This document shows positions 28,905 through 40,483 of a stretch of 64,000 nucleotides of DNA, in pieces. The first letter of the stretch is position 1, and every line of letters begins with the position of its first letter. The DNA is from Roseomonas sp. KE0001 (GTDB taxonomy: Bacteria > Pseudomonadota > Alphaproteobacteria > Acetobacterales > Acetobacteraceae), in contig NZ_RCVQ01000001.1 of assembly GCF_016107285.1 (NCBI RefSeq), forward strand, positions 671,048 to 735,047. Direction: 5' to 3'. The notes under the pieces are model-generated. The model ran no database searches. It was not told where the DNA came from and was given only the letters and a program-made list of their open reading frames with translations. The position numbers and the translations under genes are program-made.

Positions 28905-29732
28905 CTACTCTCCCAGCAGGGCCTCGCGCGCCTCGTGCCAGCTTGCCTCGTCCGGCGCGGCGATCAGGCCCCCGTCACGGTGCTCGGCCCGGTAGGCGCT
29001 GCCATCGAAGCGGGCGCTGTAACCGCCGGCCTCGCGATGCAGGAGCCAGCCGGGCAGATGGTCCCACGGCATGAGGCGGTTGTAGACGACGATATGCGCG
29101 CCGCCGGAAGCAACCAGGCGATACTCATGCGCCGCGCAGCGAAACTGAACACCGCTGGCCAGGCGTGAGAGCCGCTGCGTGATCCGGCTGCGGTAGGGCT
29201 CGCTCATCCAGGTCCAGGAAACGGCGCCGGTCATCTGATGGACAGGCACCGGACGGGCCACCTTCAGATCAGCCCTGTGCCCATCCGGGGCCTCGATCCA
29301 GGCACCCTCCCCCCGCAGCGCGATGGCGGTGTCATCGCCCAGCGGATCGTGGATCCAGGCCGCCACCACCTCGCCGCGCCGGATGGCGGCCGCCATGCAG
29401 CCGAACAGGGGCACACCGGCGGCGAAGTTGGCGGTGCCATCGACCGGATCGACGACGAAGGCCAGATCGGCACCCAGCAGCCTGTCCAACAGGCTGGCAT
29501 CGACCGCGCAGGCCTCCTCGCCCACGACGACGCAGCCAGGATAGCGGCGCTCCAGCTCGGCGGTGATCCGCCGCTCCGCGGCCTCATCGGCATCCGTCAC
29601 GAGGTCGATCGGGCTCGACTTGCTGCGGACCTCCCCCGCCGCGAGGCGGCGGAACCGCGGCAGGATCTCGGCACGGGACGCATCGCGCAGAACCGTGGCG
29701 ATCTCGGTGGCCTGGGCCTGGTCGAAAGGCAT
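28905..29732 (-). CDS. Inositol monophosphatase family protein
   Basis: Mg2+-dependent phosphomonoesterase of the IMPase/CysQ fold, 275 residues. Motifs: LVTDADEAAERRI, VVVGEEA (metal Glu), DPVDGTANFAAGVP (DPxDGT signature) and the second-site MPWDHLPGWLLHREAGG. Substrate could be inositol phosphate, PAP or histidinol phosphate; sequence alone does not decide. ATG at 29732 is preferred, leaving 16 bases after the hflX stop and a GGAG upstream; an ATG at 29771 would overlap hflX. It is last of the run hfq-hflX-IMPase. Confidence 0.88.
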   Translation of the reverse strand: MPFDQAQATEIATVLRDASRAEILPRFRRLAAGEVRSKSSPIDLVTDADEAAERRITAELERRYPGCVVVGEEACAVDASLLDRLLGADLAFVVDPVDGTANFAAGVPLFGCMAAAIRRGEVVAAWIHDPLGDDTAIALRGEGAWIEAPDGHRADLKVARPVPVHQMTGAVSWTWMSEPYRSRITQRLSRLASGVQFRCAAHEYRLVASGGAHIVVYNRLMPWDHLPGWLLHREAGGYSARFDGSAYRAEHRDGGLIAAPDEASWHEAREALLGE

Positions 29733-29748
29733 GGAATGCTGCTCCAGT

Positions 29749-31053
29749 TCAGATCCGCTCGAAGCGGGCACGATCGGCGGGGGAAAGCCGCACGGTCAGT
29801 CGGATGACGTCCTCGGCGTCCCGCCGGTCCAGCACCTCGCCATGCTCGTAGAGCCAGGCCAGACGCGCGCCGTCGGCGGGCGCCAGGCTGTACTCGGCCG
29901 TCTCCATGCCGGCCGCGAGTCGGCTGTCGAGCGCCGCCCGGAGGCTGTCGAGCCCCTCCCCGGTCAGCGCAGAGACGGCGACTGCCTGGGTGCCGTCGTC
30001 GCCCGGCACCGCCTCGATGCCGCCGAGCAGATCCGCCTTGTTCAGCACCTCGATGGTGCGGGTCGGCCAGTTCTCGTCGAGGGCCGGATCGGGGCCGCTG
30101 GCCATCTCGGCAAGCACGCCGATGACATCGGCCCGCTGCGCCGTCGTGTCCGGATGCGCCACGTCCCGCACGTGCAGGATGATGTCGGCGGAGGCCACCT
30201 CCTCGAGCGTCGCCCGGAACGCCTCGATGAGCTGCGTCGGCAGATCGCTGATGAAACCCACCGTGTCGGACAGGATGACGGTCCGCCCGCTCGGCAGGCG
30301 GATGGCGCGCATCGTCGGGTCGAGCGTCGCGAAGAGCTGGTCCTGGGCATAGACGCCAGCCCCGGTCAGGGCATTGAAAAGCGTCGATTTGCCCGCGTTG
30401 GTGTAGCCCACCAGAGCGACCACCGGGAATGGAACCCGCGTGCGCGCCGCCCGGTGCAATCCCCGCGTCCGGCGAACCTGCTCAAGCTCGCGCTTCAGCT
30501 TGACGATGCGTTCGCCGATCAGCCGCCGGTCGATCTCGATCTGGCTTTCGCCAGGACCGCCCAGGAAGCCGAAGCCGCCCCGCTGACGCTCCAGATGGGT
30601 CCAGGAGCGGACGAGGCGCGTGCGCTGATACTCAAGATGCGCCAGCTCGACCTGCAGGCTGCCCTCCCGTGTCCGGGCGCGCTCGCCGAAGATCTCCAGG
30701 ATCAGCCCGGTCCGGTCGATGACCTTGCAGTCCCAGGCACGCTCGAGATTGCGCTGCTGCACCGGCGTCAGGGCGGCATCGACCACCACGACGCCGACCT
30801 TGTGCTCGGCGATGGCTTCCCGGGCTGCATCGACCTGCCCTTCCCCCAGCAGCGTGGAAGGACGGCGCGCGCGGAGCGGCAGCACGGCGCTGTGGACGAT
30901 GGTCAGGCCGATCGACGCGGCCAGCCCGACGGCTTCCGCCAGCCGGGCTTCGGCCGCGCGGTGGGCGGCGCGGCTTTCGGGGAACTGGATGATGCCCTCG
31001 GCGCCAGCCTGGCGCGTCGAGCGTTCATGCGGCAGCAGGACGGCGGCAAGCAT
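29749..31053 (-). CDS. hflX: Ribosome-associated GTPase HflX
   Basis: GTPase that splits stalled or stress-inactivated 70S ribosomes. The N-terminal HflX domain includes GEGQVDAAREAIAEHKVGVVVVDAALTP-type sequence and TGLILEIFGERARTREG. A coiled helical linker has FGFLGGPGESQIEIDRR, then the G domain: GYTNAGKST (G1), the FATLDPTMR switch, DTVGFISDLP (G3) and NKADLL (G4). The 434-residue version from ATG 31053 matches the usual family start; an upstream ATG at 31110 would overlap hfq. Position directly after hfq mirrors the classic hfq-hflX arrangement. Confidence 0.95.
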   Translation of the reverse strand: MLAAVLLPHERSTRQAGAEGIIQFPESRAAHRAAEARLAEAVGLAASIGLTIVHSAVLPLRARRPSTLLGEGQVDAAREAIAEHKVGVVVVDAALTPVQQRNLERAWDCKVIDRTGLILEIFGERARTREGSLQVELAHLEYQRTRLVRSWTHLERQRGGFGFLGGPGESQIEIDRRLIGERIVKLKRELEQVRRTRGLHRAARTRVPFPVVALVGYTNAGKSTLFNALTGAGVYAQDQLFATLDPTMRAIRLPSGRTVILSDTVGFISDLPTQLIEAFRATLEEVASADIILHVRDVAHPDTTAQRADVIGVLAEMASGPDPALDENWPTRTIEVLNKADLLGGIEAVPGDDGTQAVAVSALTGEGLDSLRAALDSRLAAGMETAEYSLAPADGARLAWLYEHGEVLDRRDAEDVIRLTVRLSPADRARFERI

Positions 31054-31078
31054 CGGCTTGTCGCCGCCCTGGCCAATG

Positions 31079-31408
31079 TCAGTCGGAGGAGCCGACAGGG
31101 TTAACCTCACGTTGCAGGGTCATGGTGCCTTCTCGCGGCGGCGTGGTCCCGCCTTGCGGCTGGGCCGCGCCGGCGGCCGAGGCATCGAACAGCATGATCG
31201 GCGCACCGGGCATGACGGTGCTGATGGCATGCTTATAGACCAGTTGGGTGTGCCCGTCCCGACGCAGCAGGACAGAAAAATTGTCGAACCAGGTGATGAT
31301 GCCCTGCAGCTTCACGCCATTGACCAGGAAGATGGTCACCGGCGTCTTGCTCTTGCGGACATGGTTCAGGAAGACATCCTGAACATTCTGGGACTTCTCG
31401 GCGGCCAT
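31079..31408 (-). CDS. hfq: RNA chaperone Hfq
   Basis: Hexameric Sm-like protein that binds small RNAs and A-rich mRNA tails. Residues 1-70 hold both Sm motifs: [27 protein letters not shown] and the diagnostic [10 protein letters not shown]. The core is nearly canonical. A C-terminal extension of about 35 residues (Ala/Gly/Thr/Pro-rich) makes it 109 residues, longer than the about 80 common in alphaproteobacteria. An AAGGA-type ribosome site precedes the start. hflX follows 25 bases downstream. Confidence 0.98.
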   Translation of the reverse strand: MAAEKSQNVQDVFLNHVRKSKTPVTIFLVNGVKLQGIITWFDNFSVLLRRDGHTQLVYKHAISTVMPGAPIMLFDASAAGAAQPQGGTTPPREGTMTLQREVNPVGSSD

Positions 31409-31477
31409 GGGCTCGGTCCTTCTTTTTCTTGGCGAGGCATGCGGGCACCTCTGCGGGGCCGCGCACGGAACGACGCC

Positions 31478-31500
31478 CCGGCAGGCAGGTTGCCTGCCGG
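31478..31500 (-). terminator. 10-bp perfect hairpin between HAD gene and hfq
   Basis: CCGGCAGGCA (31478-31487) and TGCCTGCCGG (31491-31500) pair perfectly around a 3-base loop, starting 13 bases after the HAD gene stop. The stem is strong enough for a transcription barrier between the HAD gene and hfq. No T-run follows on the minus strand, so it may be a Rho-linked or mRNA 3'-end stabilising hairpin rather than an intrinsic terminator. Confidence 0.5.
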
Positions 31501-31513
31501 TTCGCGGGCAAGA

Positions 31514-32185
31514 TCAGGCAAGTGGGGGGGGTTTGGCAAGGCCGCGCAGATGGCGGGCCAGGATATGCCCATCCGCGAAGGCGGCGTCCGGGGCCAGCGC
31601 CGCCACGCCGCCATCATGCCCGGCATCTCCAATCAGGATGGCGGTGCAGCCCGCGGCACGCGCCGCCTCCATGTCCACGCCGGTATCGCCCACGAACCAG
31701 ACCGCCGGACCCGGCGCGACGCCCAGCTGGCGCAGGGCCATGAAAATGGGCGCCGGATGAGGCTTGTCCGCTTCCGCGTCGCCGGCGCCGACCAGGGCGG
31801 CGAAGAACCCGCTCCAGCCGAGATGGCCCGCCTCGGCCCGCAGGATCGGCCCCTGCTTGTTGGACACGACGCCGAGCGGCCAGGGCCGCGCCGCCCGGAG
31901 CGCGGCCTCCGTGCCAGCCAGCGGCGTCACGAATTCGAGATGGCGGGCGCGCACCTCCGCGTAGAAGGCGTCACGGGCCCTTTCCCATTCGGCGCCGAAG
32001 ATCGCCGGAAAGGCGTCACGCAGGGAGAGGCGGGCGCGGGCGCGCACCTCCTCCAGGCTCCACTCCGGCATGCCGAAGGCCCGCAGCGCCGCGTTCATTC
32101 CGGCCTGCACGCCTCTCCAGGCGTCGACCAGCGTGTTGTCCCAGTCCCACAGGATGGCGGCGGGTGGCGGAAGATGGGCGCTCAA
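31514..32185 (-). CDS. HAD family hydrolase (phosphoglycolate-phosphatase-like)
   Basis: Haloacid-dehalogenase phosphatase of 223 residues, subfamily with a helical cap. Motif I is WDWDNTLVDAW (nucleophile Asp), motif II the Ser of GVVSNKQG, motif III the Lys of DKPHPAPIF, and motif IV FVGDTGVDMEAARAAG. The cap lies between residues about 18 and 85. Substrate not determinable; phosphoglycolate or another small phosphate is possible. Its start overlaps the aminotransferase stop by four bases, so the two are coexpressed. Confidence 0.9.
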   Translation of the reverse strand: MSAHLPPPAAILWDWDNTLVDAWRGVQAGMNAALRAFGMPEWSLEEVRARARLSLRDAFPAIFGAEWERARDAFYAEVRARHLEFVTPLAGTEAALRAARPWPLGVVSNKQGPILRAEAGHLGWSGFFAALVGAGDAEADKPHPAPIFMALRQLGVAPGPAVWFVGDTGVDMEAARAAGCTAILIGDAGHDGGVAALAPDAAFADGHILARHLRGLAKPPPLA

Positions 32186-33060
32186 GCGGCGTTCTTCAGG
32201 GCGCCCGTCACGTGACGGGAGAAGATGTCGAACAACCGCCGGGTCACCGGCCCCGGAGCGCCGTCGCCCACCGGCCGTCCGTCGATCCGCAGGATGGGCT
32301 TCACGAAGGAGGTGGCGGAGGTGATAAAGGCCTCCCGGGCCCGTGCCAGATCCTCCAGCGTGAACGGCGTCTCGTCATAGGAAATCGCCGCCTGGCGCAG
32401 CTCGGCCATCAATGCGCCGCGGGTGCAGCCCGGCAGGATGTCGTGCGAGAGGGGGCGGGTCCGGATGCGGCCGGCCTCATCGACGATCCAGAAGGTGGTC
32501 GCCGCCCCTTCGGTCACGAAGCCGCTCTCCTCCTCGTAGAGGATGGCCTCGATGGCGCCCTGCTCGCGGGCCGCCTGGCGCGCCAGGACGTTCGGCAACA
32601 GGTTCAGGCTCTTGATGTCGCGCCGCGCCCAGCGAAGATCGGGCAGGGTGATGGCGTCGCCGCCCCAGCCGTCGATGCTGCGCGGATAGGGCTTGATCCG
32701 CTTGACGGTCACCACCAGGGCCGGCGCGACCGGCTCGGCAGGGAACGGATGGTCGCGCCGGGCCACGCCCCTCGTCACCTGCATGTAGAGGAGGCCCTCG
32801 GTCACCCGGTTCCTGCGCGCCACTTCCAGCAGGACATGGGACAGCGCCTGCCGGGACAATGGCATGGGGAGGCGGATCTCCCGCAGAGAGCGCTCGAGCC
32901 GGTCAAGGTGGCGGTCCTCGTCGACGAAGCGCCCACCATAGAGGTGCACGACCTCGTAGATACCGTCCCCGAACTGATAGCCGCGATCCTCGACGTTCAC
33001 GCTGGCATGGCGCTGCGGGACATAGCGGCCATTGACATAGGCGATACGGGACATGCCCAA
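32182..33060 (-). CDS. dat: D-amino-acid aminotransferase (PLP fold type IV)
   Basis: Transaminase that interconverts D-amino acids and 2-oxo acids, for instance D-Ala to D-Glu for cell wall synthesis. Fold-type IV features: AYVNGRYVPQRHASVNVEDRGYQFGDGIYEV at the start, the PLP lysine in RDIKSLNLLPNVLARQ, GFVTEGAATTFWIV, and LPGCTRGAL. The 292-residue length is normal. Branched-chain aminotransferase is the main alternative, but the opening DRGYQFGDGIYEV favours Dat. The ATG at 33054 is an equal start choice. ntrX ends 75 bases upstream, across a GC-rich stretch of repeated GGCC/CATGG words. Confidence 0.88.
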   Translation of the reverse strand: MGMSRIAYVNGRYVPQRHASVNVEDRGYQFGDGIYEVVHLYGGRFVDEDRHLDRLERSLREIRLPMPLSRQALSHVLLEVARRNRVTEGLLYMQVTRGVARRDHPFPAEPVAPALVVTVKRIKPYPRSIDGWGGDAITLPDLRWARRDIKSLNLLPNVLARQAAREQGAIEAILYEEESGFVTEGAATTFWIVDEAGRIRTRPLSHDILPGCTRGALMAELRQAAISYDETPFTLEDLARAREAFITSATSFVKPILRIDGRPVGDGAPGPVTRRLFDIFSRHVTGALKNAA

Positions 33061-33135
33061 GGCTCTTCCTGATGATGGAGCGAGATGAACGGCATGGCCA
33101 CGGCCGGCCGGCCATGGCCATGGCCGGGTGGAGGG

Positions 33136-34536
33136 TCAGACCTGCGGTGCCCGGTCCTCGGCCTGCACCCCCAGGAACTTCAGCTTGCGGTGCAGGGCGC
33201 TGCGCTCCATGCCGACAAAATTGGCCGTGCGGCTGATATTGCCGCCGAAGCGGAGCAGCTGCGCCTCCAGATACTGCTTCTCGAACAATTCCCTCGCCTC
33301 GCGCAGCGGCAGCGTCATGATCTCGCTCGAACGGTCGAGCTTTAGCGCCGCCGGGGCCGCGGAGCCCACCTCGGGCGGCAGCATCTCGGGCCGGATCGGC
33401 TCTCCCGGCCCGCCCGGCGCCATGATCAGCAGCCAGTCGACGAGGTTGCGAAGCTGGCGGACATTCCCCGGCCAGTCATAGGCCTGCATGGTGGCCAGCA
33501 CATCCTCGGACAGCTCGCGCGCCGGAACGCCCGAGGTTTCGGCGGAGCGGGCCATGAAATGGCGGGCCAGGATCGGCACATCCTCACGCCGCTCCCGCAG
33601 GGCCGGGACGCGCAGCGGAACCACGGCCAGGCGGTAGAAGAGGTCCTCGCGGAAGCGGCCGGCCGCGATCTCGGCCGAGAGATCGCGATTGGTCGTAGTC
33701 AGGACCCGGACATCGACCTTCACCCGGGTCGCGCCGCCCACTCGCTCGAAACCCTGCTCCTGCAACGCGCGGACGATCTTGCCCTGGGTCTCCAGGGGCA
33801 TGTCGGCCACCTCGTCCAGCAGCAGCGTCCCGCCATGCGCCCGCTCCAGGACGCCCGCCCGGCGCGGCGAGGCCTGGGCGTCCGCGCCGGCCTCGACGCC
33901 AAAAAGCTCCTCCTCGAACCGCGCCGGGTTGAGGGTGGCGCAGTTGAGGGCGACGAAGGGCTCGGAGTTCCGGCGCGATCGCGCATGGATCATCCGTGCC
34001 GCGATCTCCTTGCCGGCCCCGGCCGGCCCCGAGATCAGGACCCGGCTCCCCGTGGGCGCCACGCGCTCGATGGCGGCCCGCAGTTGGACAACCTGGGAGG
34101 AAGCGCCGAGCAGTTCGGTCTCCACCCCGGCGCGCAGCTTGAGCTCGCTGACCTCGCGCTTCAACCGCGCCGCTTCCAGGGCGCGCTCGACGATCAGGAT
34201 GAGGCGGTCCGACTTGAACGGCTTCTCGATGAAGTCATAGGCGCCCTGCTGGATCGCCTGCACGGCCGTCTCGATGGTCCCATGGCCGGAGATCATCACC
34301 ACCGGCACCTGGGGCTCCTCCCTCTGCATGGCCTCCAGGATACCGAGGCCGTCGAGGCGGGAGTTCTGCAGCCAGATGTCCAGAATGACGAGATTGGGCC
34401 GCCGGGCGCGGAACGCCGCCAGGGCAGTGTCGGAATTCTGTGCGGCGCGGGTCTCGTAGCCTTCGTCCGAGAGGATGCCCTCGATCAGCGCGCGAATGTC
34501 CGGTTCGTCATCGACGATCAGGATGTCATGCGCCAT
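33136..34536 (-). CDS. ntrX: Nitrogen assimilation response regulator NtrX
   Basis: Response regulator paired with the membrane kinase NtrY. The receiver domain (ILIVDDEPDIR; phospho-Asp in VILDIW; KPFKSD) is followed by an AAA+ sigma-54-type domain and a Fis-type helix-turn-helix (NISRTANFVGMERSALHRKLKFLG). The AAA+ loop that normally reads GAFTGA is replaced: ELFGVEAGADAQASPRRAG. The Walker A reads GPAGAGKE. Loss of GAFTGA, known in other alphaproteobacterial NtrX, implies it does not activate sigma-54 RNA polymerase in the classical way. It overlaps ntrY by 11 bases. Confidence 0.95.
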   Translation of the reverse strand: MAHDILIVDDEPDIRALIEGILSDEGYETRAAQNSDTALAAFRARRPNLVILDIWLQNSRLDGLGILEAMQREEPQVPVVMISGHGTIETAVQAIQQGAYDFIEKPFKSDRLILIVERALEAARLKREVSELKLRAGVETELLGASSQVVQLRAAIERVAPTGSRVLISGPAGAGKEIAARMIHARSRRNSEPFVALNCATLNPARFEEELFGVEAGADAQASPRRAGVLERAHGGTLLLDEVADMPLETQGKIVRALQEQGFERVGGATRVKVDVRVLTTTNRDLSAEIAAGRFREDLFYRLAVVPLRVPALRERREDVPILARHFMARSAETSGVPARELSEDVLATMQAYDWPGNVRQLRNLVDWLLIMAPGGPGEPIRPEMLPPEVGSAAPAALKLDRSSEIMTLPLREARELFEKQYLEAQLLRFGGNISRTANFVGMERSALHRKLKFLGVQAEDRAPQV

Positions 34537-36825
34537 GTCGTTGCATCTCCGTGCTTCTCCCCCCGGTGTCCGCGGCGGCGGTCACGTGGCCGCGCAGCGG
34601 CAGCATCAGTGCCGCGCGGGTTCCGGACGCGCCGCCCTCCCCTGTTGCCGCCCGCTCGGTCAGCACCAGCCTACCGCCGTGGTCCTCCATGATCTTCTTG
34701 ACAATGGCAAGACCAAGGCCGGTCCCTTTCGGCTTGTGGGTCACATACGGTTCTGTGAGCCGCTCCCGTTCCTCGCCTTGCGGCAGGCCTACTCCATTGT
34801 CCTCCACCGCCAGGGTGACCCAGTCCTCGCCTGGCTCGACCGAGAGCCGGATGTACCCCGGCGAGGCCGTCCCGCCCTCGGCCTCCTCGGCCTGCCGGCG
34901 CATGACCACCGCGTCCGCCGCATTGGCCAGGAGATTGGTGAGGGCCTGGCCGATAAGCCTCCGGTCGCAGGGCACGCGCGGCGCCTGGGCTGGGATGTCC
35001 GTCCGATAGGCGATGTCCGGATGCGCGTTCTGCTGCAGGATCAGCGCCTCGCGCGCCACCTGATCCATGGGCTCGGGGCGGATCACGGGTTGCGGCATAC
35101 GGGCGAAGGCGGAGAACTCGTCCACCATGCGCCCGATGTCGCCGACCTGCCGGACGATGGTGTCGGTGCAGGCCGTGAAGGTTTCCGGATCGGACTGGAT
35201 CTCCTTCAGATAGCGACGCTTGAGCCGTTCGGCGGAAAGCTGGATGGGCGTCAGCGGATTCTTGATCTCATGGGCGATCCGGCGCGCGACATCGGCCCAG
35301 GCCGCCTTGCGCTGTGCCGAGAGAAGCTCGGAGATGTCGTCGAAAGTCAGCACGAAGCCCACGACCTGGCCGCGCTGGGTCTCCGCCCCGATCCGGGCCA
35401 GCAGCGTGCGGCGGTCGCTATGCGGCCCGATGCGGATCTCGCTGGTCCGCGTGCGGTCTGGCGTGGTCAGCGCGGGTTCCAGGAAGCTCGCGAATTCTGG
35501 GACGACATCGGAAAGGCGGCGCCCCAGCTCGGCGTCTAGATCGATGCCAAGTAGTTCGCTGGCACGTCGGTTCGGCAGGTTCACGCGGCCTTCGGAATCG
35601 AGGCCGACCACGCCCGCCGAGACGCCGGACAGGACGGTTTCGGTGAAGCGCCGCCGCTCGTCGATCTGTCGATAGGCCTCGAGCAACTCGCTGCGCTGCG
35701 CGGCAAGCTGATTGGTCATGCGATTGAAGGCACGGGAGAGCGTGCCGACCTCGTCATCCCCCTCGCCCTCCGTGACGCGAACCCCGAGGTCGCCGCCCCG
35801 GACCCTGTCGGCCGCGACGATCAGCCGGGACAGCGGCCGCGCGATCTGATTGGCGATCACCAGGCCGATGAGCACGGCCGCCATCAGGACCAGCAGCGCG
35901 GCGATGGCGAAGATCATCACGAAGGTGATCTGCAGGCCCGACCGGTTCCGGTCGAGCTGGTCGTACTGCTGGAAGGCAAGCTCGGTCCGCTGCATGTGCT
36001 CGATCACGCCGGGATCGACGGGACGGCCGATCAGCAGCATCAGCCCGGGGCCGATATCGAGCTCCACCAGCGCCCGGACCCGCCCTTCCTCGGATTCGCC
36101 CGGCAGCACCGCCACCTCGCCGCTGCGGGCGAGTTCCATGGCCCAGGCCGGCAGCGGATCGAGCACCAGGCTCGTGGTCAGCCCGGCATGGGAGATGACC
36201 CGGTTGAGGGTGGGCTCGAAGACCACCGAGTCCGTCAGCCCACGCAGTGCCGTGTGGGTCGCCAGGATTTGCGCGAAGGCATACTGGTTCTCATCCAGCA
36301 GCCGGCCGGCGCGGTTCAGGTCCGCGGCCATGGCCAGGGCATCGGCGCGGATCGTGTTGCGATGCTCGTCCAGATAGGCGCGGGAGGCGACGAGACTGGC
36401 CTCCAGCGTGCTGCGGACGCGATCGCTGAACCAGTTCTGGATGCCGAGGTTGAAGAACACCGCGGCGAAGATGGCGACCAGCAGGGCCGGCACGACGGCC
36501 ACGACGCTGAACAGCATCACCAGCCGCACATGCAGGCGCGAGCCGGCCGAGCCGCGCCGGCGTTCGGCCCAGACCCGGACCAGCCGGACGATCAGCGAGA
36601 CGGCCAGGAGCAGCAGGAAGACGGCATTGACCAGCACCATGGCCACGATCTGGCCCGGGCTGGTCGGTCCGAAGGGGCTGCCGCCTGACAGCAGGGTGAA
36701 GGTGCCGATGCCGAGGAGCAGGGCACCCACCGCCAGACACAGGGTGATGCCCCGCCCGAGAAGCAGATCGACCAGGCGACGCCCGAGGGAGGGTGGCTCG
36801 GCGCCTGGCGGGACGCTGCCCTGCA

Positions 36826-36826
<1 letters not shown>
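34526..36826 (-). CDS. ntrY: Membrane sensor histidine kinase NtrY
   Basis: A 766-residue inner-membrane kinase that phosphorylates NtrX. There are several N-terminal membrane helices (ITLCLAVGALLLGIGTFTLL, IVAMVLVNAVFLLLLAVSLI, LVMLFSVVAVVPALLVAIFA), a periplasmic sensor region, and another helix near residue 300. A HAMP linker (ANQIARPLSRLIVAADRVRGGDLGVRV), a PAS domain (VLSGVSAGVVGLDSEGRV) and the kinase core follow: H-box AHEIKNPLTPIQ, N-box NLLANAADAV, G-boxes DNGVGLP and GTGLGLAI. ATG at 36826 overlaps the ntrC stop by one base (TGATG); a much longer open frame to 38146 is antisense-type extension over ntrC. Confidence 0.95.
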
Positions 36827-38261
<1,435 letters not shown>

Positions 38262-38265
<4 letters not shown>

Positions 38266-39407
38266 GCGTCCTGGGTCTTGCGGGAAGAGGTGGGCTCGTT
38301 CTGCGCCACGGGAAGCGAGAGACGGAAGGTGGTGCGGCCGGGGCGGCTCTCGCATTCGATCAGGCCGCTCTGGTCGGCGACGAGCTTGGCCACGAGCGCC
38401 AGCCCCAGCCCCTGCCCGCCGCGCTTGGTGGTGACGAAGGGCTCCCAGAGGGTGGATGCCACTTCCTCGGGTATGCCGGACCCGTTGTCGCGGACGCAGA
38501 CCTGGATCGGCACGTGCACCCGTTCGCGCGAGCCGGGGATGGCGATGCGAACGCCGTGATGATAGGCCGTGGACAGGTGGATCTCGCCAAACCTGGGATC
38601 GACCGCCTCGGCGGCGTTCTTGACGAGATTCAGCAGGATCTGCACCAGGAAGTCGCGATTGCCCAGGACCGGCGGCAGGGAGGGATCATAATCCTCCACG
38701 ATCCGCAGGTGACTGGCGAAGCCCCGCCCCGCGATGCGGCGAACATGGTCCAGAACCTCGTGGATGTTCAGGGGGGCCCGTTCGATGGGCCGCTCGGAGA
38801 ACATCTCCATGCGTTCGACAAGGTTGCGGATCCGATCGGCCTCATCCTGGATCAGGGTGCAGAGTTCCCGGTCCGCCTCGGTCGCCGACTGCTCCAGGAG
38901 TTGTGCGGCGCCCCGGATGCCGGAGAGCGGATTCTTCACCTCGTGCGCCAGCATCGCGGCCATGGCGGAAGCGCCACGCGCCGCGCCGCGGAAGTTCAAC
39001 TGCCGGTCCAGTCTCTGCGCCTTGCTGCCGTCCTGCAGCGAGAGCACCACCGATCCCGCCATTTCCGGCAGCGGCGCGCCATGAGCTGCCACCCCCCGCC
39101 GATGCAGGCGCGGGCTGTCCAGCGTCAGGTCGTGATCCGAGACCGGAGCATCCAGCGCGCGAACCTGCGCGACAAGCGCGAGAAGGCGGCTGTCCTGCGG
39201 GATCAGGTCGCCCAGGGCAAGCTGGCGCAGGCTGCCCAGCGAAAGCTGGAAGAACTGCTCGGCCGCCGGATTGGCGAAGCAGAAACGATCCGCCGCATCG
39301 AGCACGATGATCGGAATGGGCACGGCGGAGAGCAAGGCGGTGGTATCCGGCAGGGGCGGTGCGCTGGCGGCGCTGGGCGCGCGCCGGGGCAGGAGGGTGC
39401 GGTTCAT
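38262..39407 (-). CDS. ntrB: Nitrogen sensor histidine kinase NtrB
   Basis: Soluble kinase/phosphatase controlled by PII proteins that modifies NtrC. A PAS domain ([25 protein letters not shown]) is followed by H-box [22 protein letters not shown]-box [13 protein letters not shown], and ATP-lid boxes DNGSGIPEE and [10 protein letters not shown]. There are no membrane segments. 381 residues. Start and stop overlap dusB and ntrC by four bases each, so dusB-ntrB-ntrC-ntrY-ntrX is one tight operon, the usual alphaproteobacterial order. Confidence 0.96.
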
Positions 39408-40483
39408 GCCGCCATCGCGTCCGCGTCCTGGTCCCGGAAGGCCTCCCGCACCGCTTCGACGCCCTGCTCGATCAGGGGCTCGTAGAAGGCGCGCAGGAGG
39501 CTCTCCCCGGCTTCAGGCGTCTCCGCCCGGTTCACCCGCACGCGGAACTCGGCCGAGCCCGGCAGCCCCTTGGAGTACCAGGCGAGATGCTTCCGGGCCA
39601 GGCGGACGCCGGGCTGCGTGCCGTGATGCTCGAGCATGCTGCGGTAGTGACGCAGCAGGATCTCGAACTGCGCGCGCAGATCCGGCTCCGGCAGGCGCTC
39701 CCCGGTGGTGAGGTAGGCGGCGACCTGCGGCAGCAACCAGGGGCGGCCGTAGCAGCCACGGCCGATCATCACCCCGTCGGCCCCGGACTGCCTTAGCGCC
39801 TCGGCCGCGTCCTCGGGCGTCAGGATGTCGCCATTGACAATGACGGGAAGGCCGACGGCCTCCTTGACCTGCGCGACAAAGGCCCAGTCGGCGGTGCCGG
39901 TGTAGAACATCTGCCGTGTGCGGCCATGGACCGTCACCATCCGGATGCCGCACTCCTCGGCGATCCGCGCCAGTCGCGGCGCGTTGAGGCTGCTGTGATC
40001 CCAGCCCATGCGCATCTTGAGCGTCACCGGCACCGAGACGGCGCGGACCACCCCTTCCAGGATGCGCGCGGCGTGGATCTCGTCCCGCATCAGCGCGCTG
40101 CCCGCCTGCTGGCCCAGCGCCACCTTCTTCACCGGGCAGCCGAAATTGATATCGATGATGGCGGCGCCACGATCCGCGGCGAGGCGCGCCGCCTCCCCCA
40201 TCACCACCGGGTCGCAGCCGGCGAGCTGCACGCTGGCGGGCCCACCGAAGCCGTCCACCTCGGCCATCTTCAGGGTCTGGCGGTTCTCACGCACCATGGC
40301 CTGGCTGGCGATCATCTCGCTGACCACCATCGGTGCCTGCAACTCGCGGCAGAGTCTGCGGAAAGGCAGATCGGTGACGCCGGACATCGGAGCCAGGATC
40401 ACCGGGGCGTCGATCTGGATCGGCCCAACGGTGATCGGCCGCAGCAGGGGCACGGCGGTGGAGGGCTGGGGAACGATGCTCAT
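39404..40483 (-). CDS. dusB: tRNA-dihydrouridine synthase DusB (NifR3)
   Basis: FMN enzyme that reduces uridine to dihydrouridine in tRNA D-loops. The TIM-barrel start is [20 protein letters not shown], the catalytic Cys is in NFGCPVKKV, and [27 protein letters not shown] and VIVNGDI carry FMN and tRNA contacts. It was named nifR3 in Rhodobacter because it precedes ntrBC, exactly as here. 359 residues. It diverges from ispDF across 154 bases that hold both promoters; a short tandem of CCTCTCCCTGG (40583-40606) lies in that gap. Confidence 0.95.
   Translation of the reverse strand: MSIVPQPSTAVPLLRPITVGPIQIDAPVILAPMSGVTDLPFRRLCRELQAPMVVSEMIASQAMVRENRQTLKMAEVDGFGGPASVQLAGCDPVVMGEAARLAADRGAAIIDINFGCPVKKVALGQQAGSALMRDEIHAARILEGVVRAVSVPVTLKMRMGWDHSSLNAPRLARIAEECGIRMVTVHGRTRQMFYTGTADWAFVAQVKEAVGLPVIVNGDILTPEDAAEALRQSGADGVMIGRGCYGRPWLLPQVAAYLTTGERLPEPDLRAQFEILLRHYRSMLEHHGTQPGVRLARKHLAWYSKGLPGSAEFRVRVNRAETPEAGESLLRAFYEPLIEQGVEAVREAFRDQDADAMAA

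Noticed and set aside
33092..33127. GGCC/CATGG-rich stretch between ntrX and dat
   Set aside because: Repeated GGCC words allow a weak 7-bp stem with a 10-base loop, but the pattern is poor and there is no T-run.
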